Below, in pieces: positions 1 to 9,300 of a stretch of DNA of 35,474 nucleotides (position 1 is its first letter; each line of letters opens with the position of its first letter). Position numbers and translations under genes: made by a program. Under the pieces are notes generated by a model. That model saw only the letters and a program-made list of their open reading frames with translations, made no database searches and had not been told where the DNA came from. This DNA comes from Bacillota bacterium (GTDB lineage: Bacteria > Bacillota > Clostridia > Lachnospirales > Lachnospiraceae), in the NCBI GenBank assembly GCA_023387655.1, contig JAEWHR010000013.1:1-35474 (forward strand), in the 5' to 3' direction.

Positions 1-7
1 AAGACAT

Positions 8-76
8 AAGGGAACTCCTTCTTTTGTGTTTATTGTTTGGTCACTTTAAACTATAAAAGAAGTTGGTTCCCTTTTC
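8..76 (+). terminator. Imperfect hairpin, possible terminator of an upstream gene
   Basis: Bases 8-25 and 55-73 form an imperfect inverted repeat (AAGGGAAC and CTTCTTTT against their complements) with a loop of about 29 bases, followed by a short T run. It could end transcription of a gene left of the window, or be the end of a decayed mobile element. The long loop makes the call weak. No gene is supported between 1 and 436. Confidence 0.3.
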
Positions 77-260
77 TAGTGTTATTTTTCCAGAGGAACC
101 TGTTTACACATAATATTTTACACTACCAATGCAGATCTTTATTGTTATGTAATAATTTCTCAGAAAAAGATATTTTAGATGTGATTGGATATAACAAATT
201 GTCTTGGAGTGTCTGTCTGCTGTCAAGAGAAGATAAATAAGGTGTAGAAAACGCTTGAAA

Positions 261-319
261 ACAAGGGATTTCTGCCATTGGGGTAATTTAATCCGGTTGG
301 TAGGAATTCCTTGTTTTTT
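261..319 (+). terminator. Hairpin with T run, probable intrinsic terminator
   Basis: Bases 261-277 pair with 298-314 over 17 positions; the three non-Watson-Crick positions are all compatible with G-U wobble. The right arm runs directly into six T. The structure is typical of a Rho-independent terminator on the plus strand. No gene immediately upstream is intact, so it is probably left over from a decayed element. Confidence 0.45.
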
Positions 320-436
320 ATGTGCGGAAATATATCAACAGAAAAAAAAGAGGTGGGGTTGAGTTGACAGGATATGCGAATGGGAGAAAGTTTGTCCCTA
401 TCCCCAAAATTCGACTCCAAGTGAAGTGCTAGGAGA

Positions 437-526
437 ATGGTTGAAAAGGTTACGGTTTATGAAGATAAGTTGACGGTGGAATTTAAGTCAGGAACGAGTG
501 TAGATGTGGGAAGAAATATTAAATAG
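437..526 (+). pseudogene. C-terminal remnant of a large serine recombinase
   Basis: The frame from 437 encodes 29 residues beginning MVEKVTVYEDKLTVEFKSG and ending in a TAG stop. From memory this is the typical end of clostridial large serine recombinases (resolvase family with recombinase domain), which close with a VEKV-hydrophobic-VY...F-K-S/D-G-T strand pair. No catalytic resolvase domain or zinc ribbon precedes it, and the frame upstream is interrupted, so this is a broken end, not a functional gene. A hairpin with a T run follows 14 bases later, as expected for the gene's original terminator. It suggests the island at its right arrived with, or was invaded by, a recombinase-borne element. 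Confidence 0.5.
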
Positions 527-539
527 GGGAATAGATGCG

Positions 540-572
540 ACACCTTACAGAAATGTAGGGTGTTTTCTGTTT
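540..572 (+). terminator. Terminator behind the recombinase remnant
   Basis: ACACCTTAC at 540-548 pairs with GTAGGGTGT at 555-563 (one G-U wobble) around a six-base loop, and the right arm is followed by TTTCTGTTT. Position and structure fit the terminator of the recombinase gene whose tail lies just upstream. Confidence 0.5.
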
Positions 573-591
573 AGGGGACTGATAATTTATA

Positions 592-897
592 TTGTTTGAT
601 AAAATCCAATTTATATTGATAAAGTTCGATATAAATAATATAATTATTACATTGCTGACGGAAAGAAATGGTTATGCTGAAGTAAAGGTAGAAGGTTATA
701 CTATAATAAGAGTGATTAGTGAGAAATGGGGTATAAGAACCAAGAAGAATTCTAATTTTCACTCAATGGGTAAAATTTCTAGAGTAGTGGAATTTGGCCA
801 CGAAAGAGCTATATCTGTGGGCATTCAATGCCCAGAAGATAGTAGGGTTACGACAGGAGTACATAAAAACTGGATGAACAAGTCAGAAAATAACTGA
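592..897 (+). CDS. Doubtful 101-residue open frame, unknown
   Basis: An open frame from a TTG at 592 runs to a TGA at 895-897. I do not recognise the product and see no good ribosome binding site before the TTG and no later in-frame ATG with one. The C-terminal half (VVEFGHERA, IQCPEDSRV) is polar and could be a decayed gene fragment. The frame also contains the palindrome at 818-834, so the segment may be a long leader or regulatory region of the operon that starts at 955 instead of a gene. Kept only as a possibility. Confidence 0.15.
   Translation: MFDKIQFILIKFDINNIIITLLTERNGYAEVKVEGYTIIRVISEKWGIRTKKNSNFHSMGKISRVVEFGHERAISVGIQCPEDSRVTTGVHKNWMNKSENN
818..834. promoter_or_regulatory. 17-bp palindrome upstream of the WYL operon
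   Basis: TGGGCATTCAATGCCCA is a perfect inverted repeat of 8-bp arms around a single C, about 120 bp before the regulator's start codon. There is no T run, so it does not look like a terminator. The size and symmetry suit a dimeric DNA-binding protein, and the WYL regulator encoded next door is the obvious candidate. The link is inferred. Confidence 0.35.
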
Positions 898-901
898 GAT
901 A

Positions 902-932
902 GACACATTCTGTCATAGCAATAATGTATAAT
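902..932 (+). promoter_or_regulatory. Promoter of the WYL-dynamin-HerA operon
   Basis: A consensus -10 box TATAAT lies at 927-932, 22 bp before the ATG at 955. The -35 region is weak (ACACAT at 903-908, 18-bp spacer). A small inverted repeat GACA-5-TGTC (902-914) sits exactly over the -35 region and could be an operator. A weak -35 overlapped by a dyad is what one expects of an autoregulated promoter. Confidence 0.45.
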
Positions 933-954
933 AGTAACATGCTTGGAGGTGTCT

Positions 955-1905
955 ATGGAAACTGTTAAGAGTGATAAAATTGAAAGAGTGCTTGGGATAT
1001 ACACCAAATTAATGAATGGGTATCTAGTAAGTAAAGCTGAAGAATCCGTCAATTATGGGGTAAATGAGCGTAGTATTCAGAGAGATATTGATGATATTCG
1101 CAATTATCTTGAAGCAGATGGTGAAAGAGTTGGATGCATTAATTCTGTAATATATGATCGCATCGCTAGGGGTTACCGTTTGGAGCAAATTTATAAGATG
1201 AAATTTTCTAACAGTGAGGTGTTGGCAATTTGCAAGATACTGTTGGATAGCCGAGCATTTACCAAAAAAGAAATGATGAAAATGTTGGACAAGCTGATTT
1301 CCTGTTGTGTTCCTAAAACCAATCAGAAGTTGGTGACTGACCTTATCAGCAATGAAGAATTTCATTATGTAGAGCCAAGGCATAAAACAAAATTCATTGA
1401 TACGATGTGGGATATTGGACAGGCAATCCGGGAATGTAGATGTATTGAAATTGATTATACCCGGATGAAAGATAAGGCAGTTGTAAAAAGAAAGTTGAAG
1501 CCAGTAGCTATTATGTTTTCAGAATACTATTTTTATCTTACGGCTTTTATTGATGATGAAAGTGTGCAGAAGAACTTTGATGTAATTAATGACTCCTTCC
1601 CTACCATATATCGAATTGATCGTATAAAAAAGCTGTCTGTTTTGAATGAGAAATTTCATATACCATATAGTAGCAGATTTGAAGAAGGAGAATTTCGTAA
1701 ACGAGTTCAGTTTATGTATGGTGGTAAGTTGGAAAAAGTTCAGTTCAAATATTTAGGAAATGATATTGATGCCGTTCTCGACAGGCTACCAACAGCAACT
1801 ATATTATCTGAAGATAATGGAACTTACCTTATCTCCGCAGAAGTATTCGGAAAAGGTATTGATATGTGGCTGAAAAGCCAAGGCGATATGATTGAAATCA
1901 TTTGA
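955..1905 (+). CDS. WYL-domain transcriptional regulator
   Basis: A 316-residue regulator. Residues about 1-75 form a winged helix-turn-helix (ERSIQRDIDDIRNYL is the typical recognition-helix signature of this family). Residues about 150-230 are a WYL domain, with the core strand reading EYYFYLTAF and IDYTRM before it, and the last 70 residues are a WCX-type extension. WYL proteins sense ligands such as nucleic acids or nucleotides and often control phage-defence operons (the BrxR/CapW type). The ATG at 955 is preferred over the TTG at 943 because GGAGGT lies five bases before it. The gene is first in an operon whose next gene starts 20 bases after its stop, so it probably regulates the operon and itself. 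It carries no nuclease or enzyme domain. Confidence 0.88.
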   Translation: METVKSDKIERVLGIYTKLMNGYLVSKAEESVNYGVNERSIQRDIDDIRNYLEADGERVGCINSVIYDRIARGYRLEQIYKMKFSNSEVLAICKILLDSRAFTKKEMMKMLDKLISCCVPKTNQKLVTDLISNEEFHYVEPRHKTKFIDTMWDIGQAIRECRCIEIDYTRMKDKAVVKRKLKPVAIMFSEYYFYLTAFIDDESVQKNFDVINDSFPTIYRIDRIKKLSVLNEKFHIPYSSRFEEGEFRKRVQFMYGGKLEKVQFKYLGNDIDAVLDRLPTATILSEDNGTYLISAEVFGKGIDMWLKSQGDMIEII

Positions 1906-1924
1906 GGGGAGTGATGATTTATAT

Positions 1925-3295
1925 ATGAATATACTTGAAGGATATGCCATTTGCTATCCACAATTAACCCATCCGTTGATGTCTGAAAAAGATGACTTGA
2001 AAAGAAAGTATATATCTTTACTTAAATCCTATGCAGATAATTTTTGTCCTAATGATCAGGTTATCCTATATAGATTAAAAACTTTTTCTATGGCATTATT
2101 TGGGATTACTGAACTTTCAGATGTTTTTTTGCTAGATGAAAATATTTCAAAACTGGCTGGAACAATAATGAAAACCCGCTTTACTCCATTTAGACTGTTC
2201 TCTTATAGGTATTTGTTTTTATACGATTGTATTTTTATTATGGCAGCCAATGATGAAGCTCTTGGTGAAAGAATTTGCAATGAGCTTAAATCAACTGTAA
2301 ATAGTCACTACCATTACACCCTGGATTCAATGAAGAAAAAGATGTACTTGGGTGATCCAGATTTTGCAAGTAAGAAACTAATTACTGATGAAATGGTCGT
2401 TGAATGGAATCGAGTAAGAACCTATATTAACTCACACAACAGAAATATCACCTTTACTGCTACTATGAGTGCAGGGAAATCCACACTTATAAACGCAATC
2501 ATAGGAAAAGAGCTTTCTTACGCAAAAATGGCTGCTTGTACTGCAACTGTTATGAAGTTTATAACAAGTCCAACGCAAGGAACACATTGCAATATTTTCA
2601 ATGATGACCAGATAAAGCAACTTCAAGCTGAATGCGATGTTCGAGAATTTACAAAAGGTCGAGAGGTTCCTTGCAACATAAATAGCTTCTTTCTCTCCAC
2701 TCTTTCAAGCCAAAAAGTCACATTGATTGATACTCCTGGTGTAAATTCTTCACAGAATCCAAAACACAAGAAGATTACCAGAATTGAACTAACCAGCGAA
2801 TCAACCGATATATTGGTTTATGTGATACCTGTTGAAAATTATGGTTCGGAAGGTGACTTTGAACATTTGTCTTATATTAAAAAGAAAGTCAGCTACAACA
2901 GGATTGTTTTTGTGGTAAATATGATGGATTCATGTGATTTTGAAGATGATTCCGTTTCTGAGATTGTCACGAATATCAAAGAGCATTTAACTGATATAGG
3001 TTTTGAAGAACCTATTGTATGCCCTATATCCGCAAAAGCTGGTATGTTAATAAAGCAAGCTCTATATGGTTCAGAATTATCTGCCAATGATAAAAAGGCT
3101 TGTGCTGCCTATGTTGGAATGTTTCAAAACAAGGAATTGGAATTAGGAATCTTGTATCCATCGGTTGAAAAAATAACTTCAAAAAATGATACCACTTGGT
3201 TAGAAATAGATACCGATAAAATATGGTCTGCATATATTAATACCGGCTTACCCGGATTTGAAACATTGCTTTTGAGCTTAACGAAGGAGGGATAG
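1925..3295 (+). CDS. Short dynamin-like GTPase
   Basis: A 456-residue protein of the dynamin superfamily. Residues 1-170 are a helical N-terminal region I do not recognise. The GTPase domain shows the P-loop TATMSAGKSTLINA with the lysine at about 185, switch residues in AACTATV, the G3 motif LIDTPG with D269, and a G4-like VVNMMD with N332 and D335. The usual lysine after N in the NKxD box is replaced by M, which may weaken guanine specificity. There is no long C-terminal stalk and no clear membrane segment, so it probably works with the larger partner next door: bacterial dynamins often come as unequal tandem pairs. The start is uncertain: GAGGGGAG lies 13 bases before this ATG; a TTG at 1892, overlapping the upstream stop, is the alternative. 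The stop directly abuts the next ATG, which implies translational coupling. Confidence 0.82.
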   Translation: MNILEGYAICYPQLTHPLMSEKDDLKRKYISLLKSYADNFCPNDQVILYRLKTFSMALFGITELSDVFLLDENISKLAGTIMKTRFTPFRLFSYRYLFLYDCIFIMAANDEALGERICNELKSTVNSHYHYTLDSMKKKMYLGDPDFASKKLITDEMVVEWNRVRTYINSHNRNITFTATMSAGKSTLINAIIGKELSYAKMAACTATVMKFITSPTQGTHCNIFNDDQIKQLQAECDVREFTKGREVPCNINSFFLSTLSSQKVTLIDTPGVNSSQNPKHKKITRIELTSESTDILVYVIPVENYGSEGDFEHLSYIKKKVSYNRIVFVVNMMDSCDFEDDSVSEIVTNIKEHLTDIGFEEPIVCPISAKAGMLIKQALYGSELSANDKKACAAYVGMFQNKELELGILYPSVEKITSKNDTTWLEIDTDKIWSAYINTGLPGFETLLLSLTKEG

Positions 3296-5599
3296 ATGAT
3301 GTTAGAAGTAATTATTAAGTACAATCCATATAAGGTTGTTTCAACCATTACTGTCAATGGTGAAGAACCAAAACAAAACAGTAAACTGAATCAATTTTTG
3401 AATCAGAGATTTCAGTTGTGGGTCGATCAGGTCCCATCGCTACTTGCCGAGGAATACAACGATGATGAATTTGACCTTACGTTCTTTGGAACAGAGCTTG
3501 ATTATCAAGACTTGTTAGCAGCAATAAAAGTTGCCGAAAATAGTGATATTCACTTCAAAGCAAAAAAAATGGCTGCGAAAGAATTTGGTGATAAAGAAAA
3601 AGACATTCGTGACCTATTTGAACGAGTGAGAAAACTTCCATTTGAAGAACTCCAATCTCCAGCCGTTTCAAATGCCTTTGAATTAGCGTTCAATGAATTG
3701 TTAGAAGTAAATGTTGTCGCAACAATGAGTGCTGGAAAGTCTACCTTAATCAATGCTCTATTAGGTAGAAAACTAATGCCATCGAAACAAGGTGCTTGCA
3801 CAGCAACTATCACAAAAATTCAAGATGATGATGATGACACTTTTAAGGCTACTGCTGTTGATGCAAACAAAACAGAGATTGAACATTACTCTGTCTTAGA
3901 TTATAAAACAATGATGGCATTAAACAGAAATTCTAATGTAAGCGAAGTGCAAGTAAGTGGCAATATTCCATTCGTTACATCAGAAGAAGTATCTTTAGTA
4001 TTGATTGATACTCCAGGTCCAGATAATGCACGAGATAAAAAACATGGATTAGTAACTGCAAAGGCGCTTGACCAATCTTCAAAAATGTTAGTTCTTTTTG
4101 TTATGAACGGTGGAAAACTTCACGATGATGCTCAAGATGCTTTTCTCAAAAAAATTGCAAGAAGTATGAGCGTGGGCGGTAAGCAATCACGAGAAAGATT
4201 CATGTTCGTCATTAACAAACTGGATGCTTACGAAGAAGAAGATGATGATATTGCGAACGAAACAATTCCAGATACCATCAAATACCTCGAAGATATGGGT
4301 ATTGAAAACCCAAACATTTTTCCCGCTGCCGCTGAGCCAGCTCTTCTTATTCGTAGGTACTTAAATACTCACGATGACGTTGAAAAAGAAGAGCTCATGG
4401 AAAAAATCAAACCCCTGGCACAGAAACTTATCGACCAGGAACAGTTGCATCTGGAAACATATCCTCATTTGGTTCGTAGCTGCCAGATAAAAATTGATGA
4501 TGAACTTGCAACAGCAATCCAAAACAATGATATGTTAGGACAGGCTCTGATTCACAGTGGTATTCGTGGAATTGAGGAAACCATACGAATGTATGTTACA
4601 AAGTATTGTCGTCCTGCAAAGATTACCAATGTTGTAAATACGTTTAAACATGGATTGGACAGTGCTGAAGCATTTGAAACTACCAAAAAGGAAATTGCAT
4701 CTCGACAGACCGAGCAAAAAGAATTGGAAGCAATAATTGATAAGTTGACAAAAAAATTGACTAGCAAGTCAGAAAACGAAGCATTTAAGAAAAAAATTTC
4801 TGCTCTTGAAATTACAACCAAGCTCACTTCCAACGTGGATTCTTTAATAACAGATTTTGAAACATCCTTAACTGAATTCTTCTCCCAGTGTCCAAACGAA
4901 ATGGAAGAAGACGAAGCTATGGATTATATAAAAAAATTCACAAAACTTGCAACTACCAAGCAGAATGAATTCCAAGTATCCGTTGACCGCTTGTTACACG
5001 AGGACATTCAATCAAAGAGTCAGCAATTACTCAACGAATATATTAAAAAATTGGCTGCCCTTAGTGAAGAGTTTAGTGGAAATGGCTTGATCATTGATTT
5101 AGCTTCTTTTGTTCAAAGCAAATTAGCTACACTTAATGCTGACACTATTATCGACGGTTCAATAGATTCTCGAATAGAAAACCACAAAGAAACGAGAACA
5201 AGAACAGTTACTAAGGAAAGAAAATGGTTCAACCCTATGCGTCTTTTTAAGGGGGACTATTATGACGTAGAGGAATCATATCAAGTTGATGTTAAAGAAG
5301 AAATCAAATATGTCAGCAGAGAGAAATTATCCAATAAACTTGTTGCTCCAATTCGTAAAGCGTTAAAAACAGAGAGAACACGAATTCTCGACTTCGCGAA
5401 AGAAGAAACAAAGAACATAAAAGAATACTTTTATGAACAATTCGATGAAGTTGATGCAATCCTTACTCAGAAAGCCAATGAATTACGAGAAGCAACAACA
5501 TCAAAGAAAGCATCAGAAGAAGCTCTCAAAAACGCAAATGCTCTTTTGAAACAACTTGAAGAAGTTAAATCTGAGCTTGCAGCCATTTTGGAAATTTAG
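3296..5599 (+). CDS. Long dynamin-like GTPase
   Basis: A 767-residue dynamin-family protein. Residues about 1-125 form an N-terminal domain (KYNPYKVVSTITVNG, then a run of NSKLNQFL) recurrent in this bacterial family. The GTPase domain has the P-loop VVATMSAGKSTLINALLG (K148), TAT at the switch, G3 LIDTPGPDNARD (D238) and a canonical G4 box N307-K-L-D310. Residues about 440-767 are a long helical and coiled-coil stalk, interrupted near 640-660 by a basic, aromatic patch (KERKWFNPMRLFKG) that could touch membrane. Such proteins polymerise on lipid and hydrolyse GTP. AAGGAGG precedes ATG 3296 by five bases; a second ATG directly follows and could equally be used. Only the P-loop region is closely alike between the two GTPases, so they look like partners, not a recent duplication. 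Confidence 0.88.
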   Translation: MMLEVIIKYNPYKVVSTITVNGEEPKQNSKLNQFLNQRFQLWVDQVPSLLAEEYNDDEFDLTFFGTELDYQDLLAAIKVAENSDIHFKAKKMAAKEFGDKEKDIRDLFERVRKLPFEELQSPAVSNAFELAFNELLEVNVVATMSAGKSTLINALLGRKLMPSKQGACTATITKIQDDDDDTFKATAVDANKTEIEHYSVLDYKTMMALNRNSNVSEVQVSGNIPFVTSEEVSLVLIDTPGPDNARDKKHGLVTAKALDQSSKMLVLFVMNGGKLHDDAQDAFLKKIARSMSVGGKQSRERFMFVINKLDAYEEEDDDIANETIPDTIKYLEDMGIENPNIFPAAAEPALLIRRYLNTHDDVEKEELMEKIKPLAQKLIDQEQLHLETYPHLVRSCQIKIDDELATAIQNNDMLGQALIHSGIRGIEETIRMYVTKYCRPAKITNVVNTFKHGLDSAEAFETTKKEIASRQTEQKELEAIIDKLTKKLTSKSENEAFKKKISALEITTKLTSNVDSLITDFETSLTEFFSQCPNEMEEDEAMDYIKKFTKLATTKQNEFQVSVDRLLHEDIQSKSQQLLNEYIKKLAALSEEFSGNGLIIDLASFVQSKLATLNADTIIDGSIDSRIENHKETRTRTVTKERKWFNPMRLFKGDYYDVEESYQVDVKEEIKYVSREKLSNKLVAPIRKALKTERTRILDFAKEETKNIKEYFYEQFDEVDAILTQKANELREATTSKKASEEALKNANALLKQLEEVKSELAAILEI

Positions 5600-5610
5600 G
5601 AGGTGTAAAA

Positions 5611-6366
5611 ATGATTTCAGAAGAATTTAAAAAAAACGTTGCGTCTTGTGATTTAGATACTGTACGTAGTGCATTGATTGATTACCTTATCATTGATCGT
5701 ACATTCAAAAGTTTTGATAATGCTCTTGAATATGCAAAAAGGTCATTAAATATTATTGAATCATTTAACAATGAACCACCTTTTTCCGAAGAACCTTGGG
5801 ACAGCCACTACTTAAACCAACAGAAGGTGGCCTTGATGATGAACTTTTCTAATGAAAGAATTGAACACATCAAGAATGTAATTTCAAAGGTACTTCCTGT
5901 AAGAACATCCGAAAAGGATTCGGTTGTTCATTCAACAGGATCACCTACTCAAACACATACAGGTTCAAGGACTGGAAGAAGCATTGTCACCGAAATGCCT
6001 GCTCCATCTCACACCAATTCGAGAACTGGAAGATATGTTGTTTCAGAAACTCCTATTCAGCCGAAGAATCCAGAATCAACAAGACCATCGGCAAATAGAA
6101 AAAATTCTACTACACATAAATCACAGCATAACTCTACAAATAGTTCAGAAAGAACTGGTTCCAGAGTAGTGAGTGAAACCCCTGTGTCCTCCAAAGGCAC
6201 AGAAGAAAAAGCAAAATCTGACACGGACAACATAGGAACTGCTCTTATCGTTGGTGGAGCTGCCGTTGCAGTTGTTGGTCTTGTAACTATTGAACCTATT
6301 GTTATTGGCACAGGTGTAGTTATTGCCGGTGCTGGTGTCAGCGTTAAAGCAAAAAATAGGAGGTGA
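5611..6366 (+). CDS. Hypothetical protein with SRTGR..SETP repeats and hydrophobic tail
   Basis: A 251-residue protein of unknown function. Residues 1-95 are a compact helical domain (EEFKKNV, VRSALIDYLIIDRTF, NFSNERIEHIKNV); I have seen this pattern in Firmicute hypothetical proteins, but it has no function I can name. Residues 96-210 are a Ser/Thr-rich, basic linker holding three copies of a 12-residue motif, RTGR-x-VVSETP-like, at about 119-130, 137-148 and 180-191. Residues 215-245 are a glycine- and valine-rich hydrophobic stretch (VGGAAVAVVGL, then VIGTGVVIAGAGV) able to insert in or associate with membrane, followed by a basic KAKNRR end. AGGAGGTG gives a strong start. Its place between the GTPases and the ATPase suggests an adaptor or membrane anchor; this is inference. 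Confidence 0.75.
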   Translation: MISEEFKKNVASCDLDTVRSALIDYLIIDRTFKSFDNALEYAKRSLNIIESFNNEPPFSEEPWDSHYLNQQKVALMMNFSNERIEHIKNVISKVLPVRTSEKDSVVHSTGSPTQTHTGSRTGRSIVTEMPAPSHTNSRTGRYVVSETPIQPKNPESTRPSANRKNSTTHKSQHNSTNSSERTGSRVVSETPVSSKGTEEKAKSDTDNIGTALIVGGAAVAVVGLVTIEPIVIGTGVVIAGAGVSVKAKNRR

Positions 6367-6371
6367 TGAAC

Positions 6372-9300
6372 TTGGAAAATAAATTGCAACCTGCCAATAA
6401 CCAATCCGTTGCATCTGCTCCTCAGGAAAAGGCTTTGAGAGATGGATTCTCGTCTGCTTTTACTTTAGTGGATGATGTTGTGCTCAAAAATTACATTACA
6501 CGGTTACCTAACTTTTCTGTTGTACCTCTTGAAAAATCCGCAATCGCCAATAATCTTGGTAAGATTCGTATTTTTAAGATCACTGAAATGGTGTACAAGC
6601 AAGATGAATCTGCAACATATAAGTTTGCAAGTGTGTTCAATGCCGTAGCAGCTACCAATAGTGCTATTGTAACAATCATCGATAGCGACGGAATAAAAAC
6701 TGACTTCTATTTAGGAATACGCTCTTTGTCTGAAGAAAATAGTACGCAAACTTCATACTCAACTCTTGTTAATGCGATGAAAGGGCAGTTCCCTGGAACT
6801 CAGATAGAAAATCTAAAAAATAGTCGAATCGAAGAATTGCTTTCATCAGTTGATTCGAGTTCTCTATCCGCTGTATCATGTGTCGCAAATAATAAAAATA
6901 AAGACTTTATTGGAAATAATGAATACTTGCAAGGACTTGAAAAACTTGCTTTAGCAATGCAAGGAAGTCGATACACGGCAATCATTGTAGCTAATTCAAC
7001 TTCTCAGGCACAACTTAATGCTGTACGCCACGGATACGAAACTATATACACACAGCTCTCTCCTTATGCAAATACTGTTGTTAGTTATGGAACTAATAGC
7101 TCCACTTCCAAAAATGAAACAGAAACAAATGGTGAAAATCAGAGTGAAGCACACGGTACAAATGAAATGCATACCGAGAATAAAAATACTACAATTAACA
7201 CAGGGACTTCCACTTCTGTATCTCAACAAACAACTGGAAGCAAGGTCGGTAGCACTATTGGTGCTTCATTATCTGTTGCCGGTGCCGTTATCGGTAGTAT
7301 CATTCCTGGAGCTGGAACGGTTGCTGGTGCTGCTATCGGTAGTGCCGTCGGTGGGTTAGTTGGTGCTGCCATTTCAACTGCTACAAACAAAACCGTTACA
7401 TCAACTTCTGGTGGAGGTAGTGAAAGCATAGGTACAGCAGATGCAAGCGGTACAAATGATACAACGACGACTGGAACATCACATAGTTTAGCCACTTCTC
7501 TCGGTTTGACAACCGGTGAAACTCAAAATATGCAACTCACCATTCAGAACAAACCACTTATTAATATGCTCGAAAGAATTGATAAGCAGTTAGAAAGACT
7601 TTCTGAGTTTGAAAGTGTGGGAATGTGGGAATGTGCAACTTATTTTCTTAGTGCAGATTCATCCGTGTCTGAGGTAGCTGCCGCAACATATAAAGCTCTA
7701 ATGAGTGGTGAAAATTCTGGTTTAGAAGTGTCCGCTATAAATACCTGGAATAAACCACAGGAACTTATTTCAGAAGGTGTTTCACAGAATGAGCTGATTT
7801 CAGAATATGTTAAAAACTTTATTCATCCTGTCTTTGATTACAAAATCAACGGATTCAATATTCCAATTATGCCTACCAATCTTGTCAGCGGTAATGAATT
7901 AGCAATACACATGGGATTGCCAAGAAATTCTGTATGTGGTTTTCCTGTAATCGAACACGCAGATTTTGGTAAAGAAGTTGTTAAATACGATAAAGATGAT
8001 AGCTCTGAAACAATTCGGCTCGGCAGCATTTTTAACATGGGACGTGCTGTTGAAGAAAGCAAAGTCACTCTCGATGTTGAAAGCCTTTCAATGCATACTT
8101 TTATTGTTGGGGCAACTGGTAGTGGTAAATCTAATACAGTTTACAAGATTTTGGATGAGCTGACATCAACTCGTAGGGATTCTTTGAATTTCCTTGTCAT
8201 CGAACCAACTAAAGGCGAATATAAGCGTGTTTTTGGACACAAGCGTGGTGTTCATGTATTTGGCACAAATCCGAAGTGCACGGAGTTACTGAAAATAAAT
8301 CCATTTAAGTTCCCCGATGGTGTCCATGTCCTCGAACATGTTGATAGATTGATAGAAATCTTTAATGTTTGCTGGCCTATGTATGCAGCAATGCCGGCTG
8401 TTTTGAAAGAAGCTGTATTAGCTTCCTATAAATCTTGCGGATGGGATATGACAGCATCCGTAAATATTATTTCAGAAACGCTCTATCCTACTTTCCAGGA
8501 TTTGTTAGAACAGTTAATCAGAGTTATTAACGAATCAGCCTATTCTGATGAAGTTAAATCAAATTATATTGGTTCTCTTACAACACGAGTAAAGTCCTTA
8601 ACCAATGGATTAAATGGTCAAATTTTTGCATCGGATGAAATAGATAACTCTGTTCTGTTTGATTCAAATGTTATTGTTGATTTAAGCCGTGTAGGTTCAC
8701 AAGAAACAAAGTCATTATTGATGGGCATTCTTGTTATGCGTCTTTCAGAACATCGTATGACGCATAATAGTGGTTCAAACCAGAAATTGCATCATGTTAC
8801 CGTTCTTGAAGAAGCACATAATATTCTAAAATCAAGCACTCATGCTATTTCCGAAGACGGCGGTGAAATTGTTGGAAAATCTGTCGAAATGATTTCCAAT
8901 GTTATTGCTGAAATGAGAACCTACGGTGAAGGTTTTATAATTGCAGACCAATCTCCTAACGCTGTTGATATATCTGCAATCCGCAACACCAACACTAAAA
9001 TTATTATGCGTTTACCAGAAGAAAGCGATCGACGAATATCCGGTAAATCTGCTGCAATGAAAGATACGCAGCTTGATGAGATTGCACGATTACCGAAAGG
9101 TGTCGCCGTTATTTATCAAAACGACTGGATTGAACCTGTTCTTTGCAAAATAGATAAATATACCGGACAAGAAAAGGAATATCAAATTCCAGCAACTATC
9201 AGCAGTGAAGATAATAGCACAAAAGCTGCAACCATCTTAATAAGCATAGTTGCCAAAAATCGCTTGGATAATCCAGATACCTTCACAGATGAGCAAATCA

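Noticed and set aside
37..240. 67-residue open frame at the left end
   Set aside because: It starts inside the terminator-like hairpin (8-76), has no ribosome binding site and its product is not protein-like in its first half.
6057..6404. Minus-strand frames over the repeat/hydrophobic-tail gene
   Set aside because: They are by-products of the regular Gly/Val/Ala codons on the plus strand.
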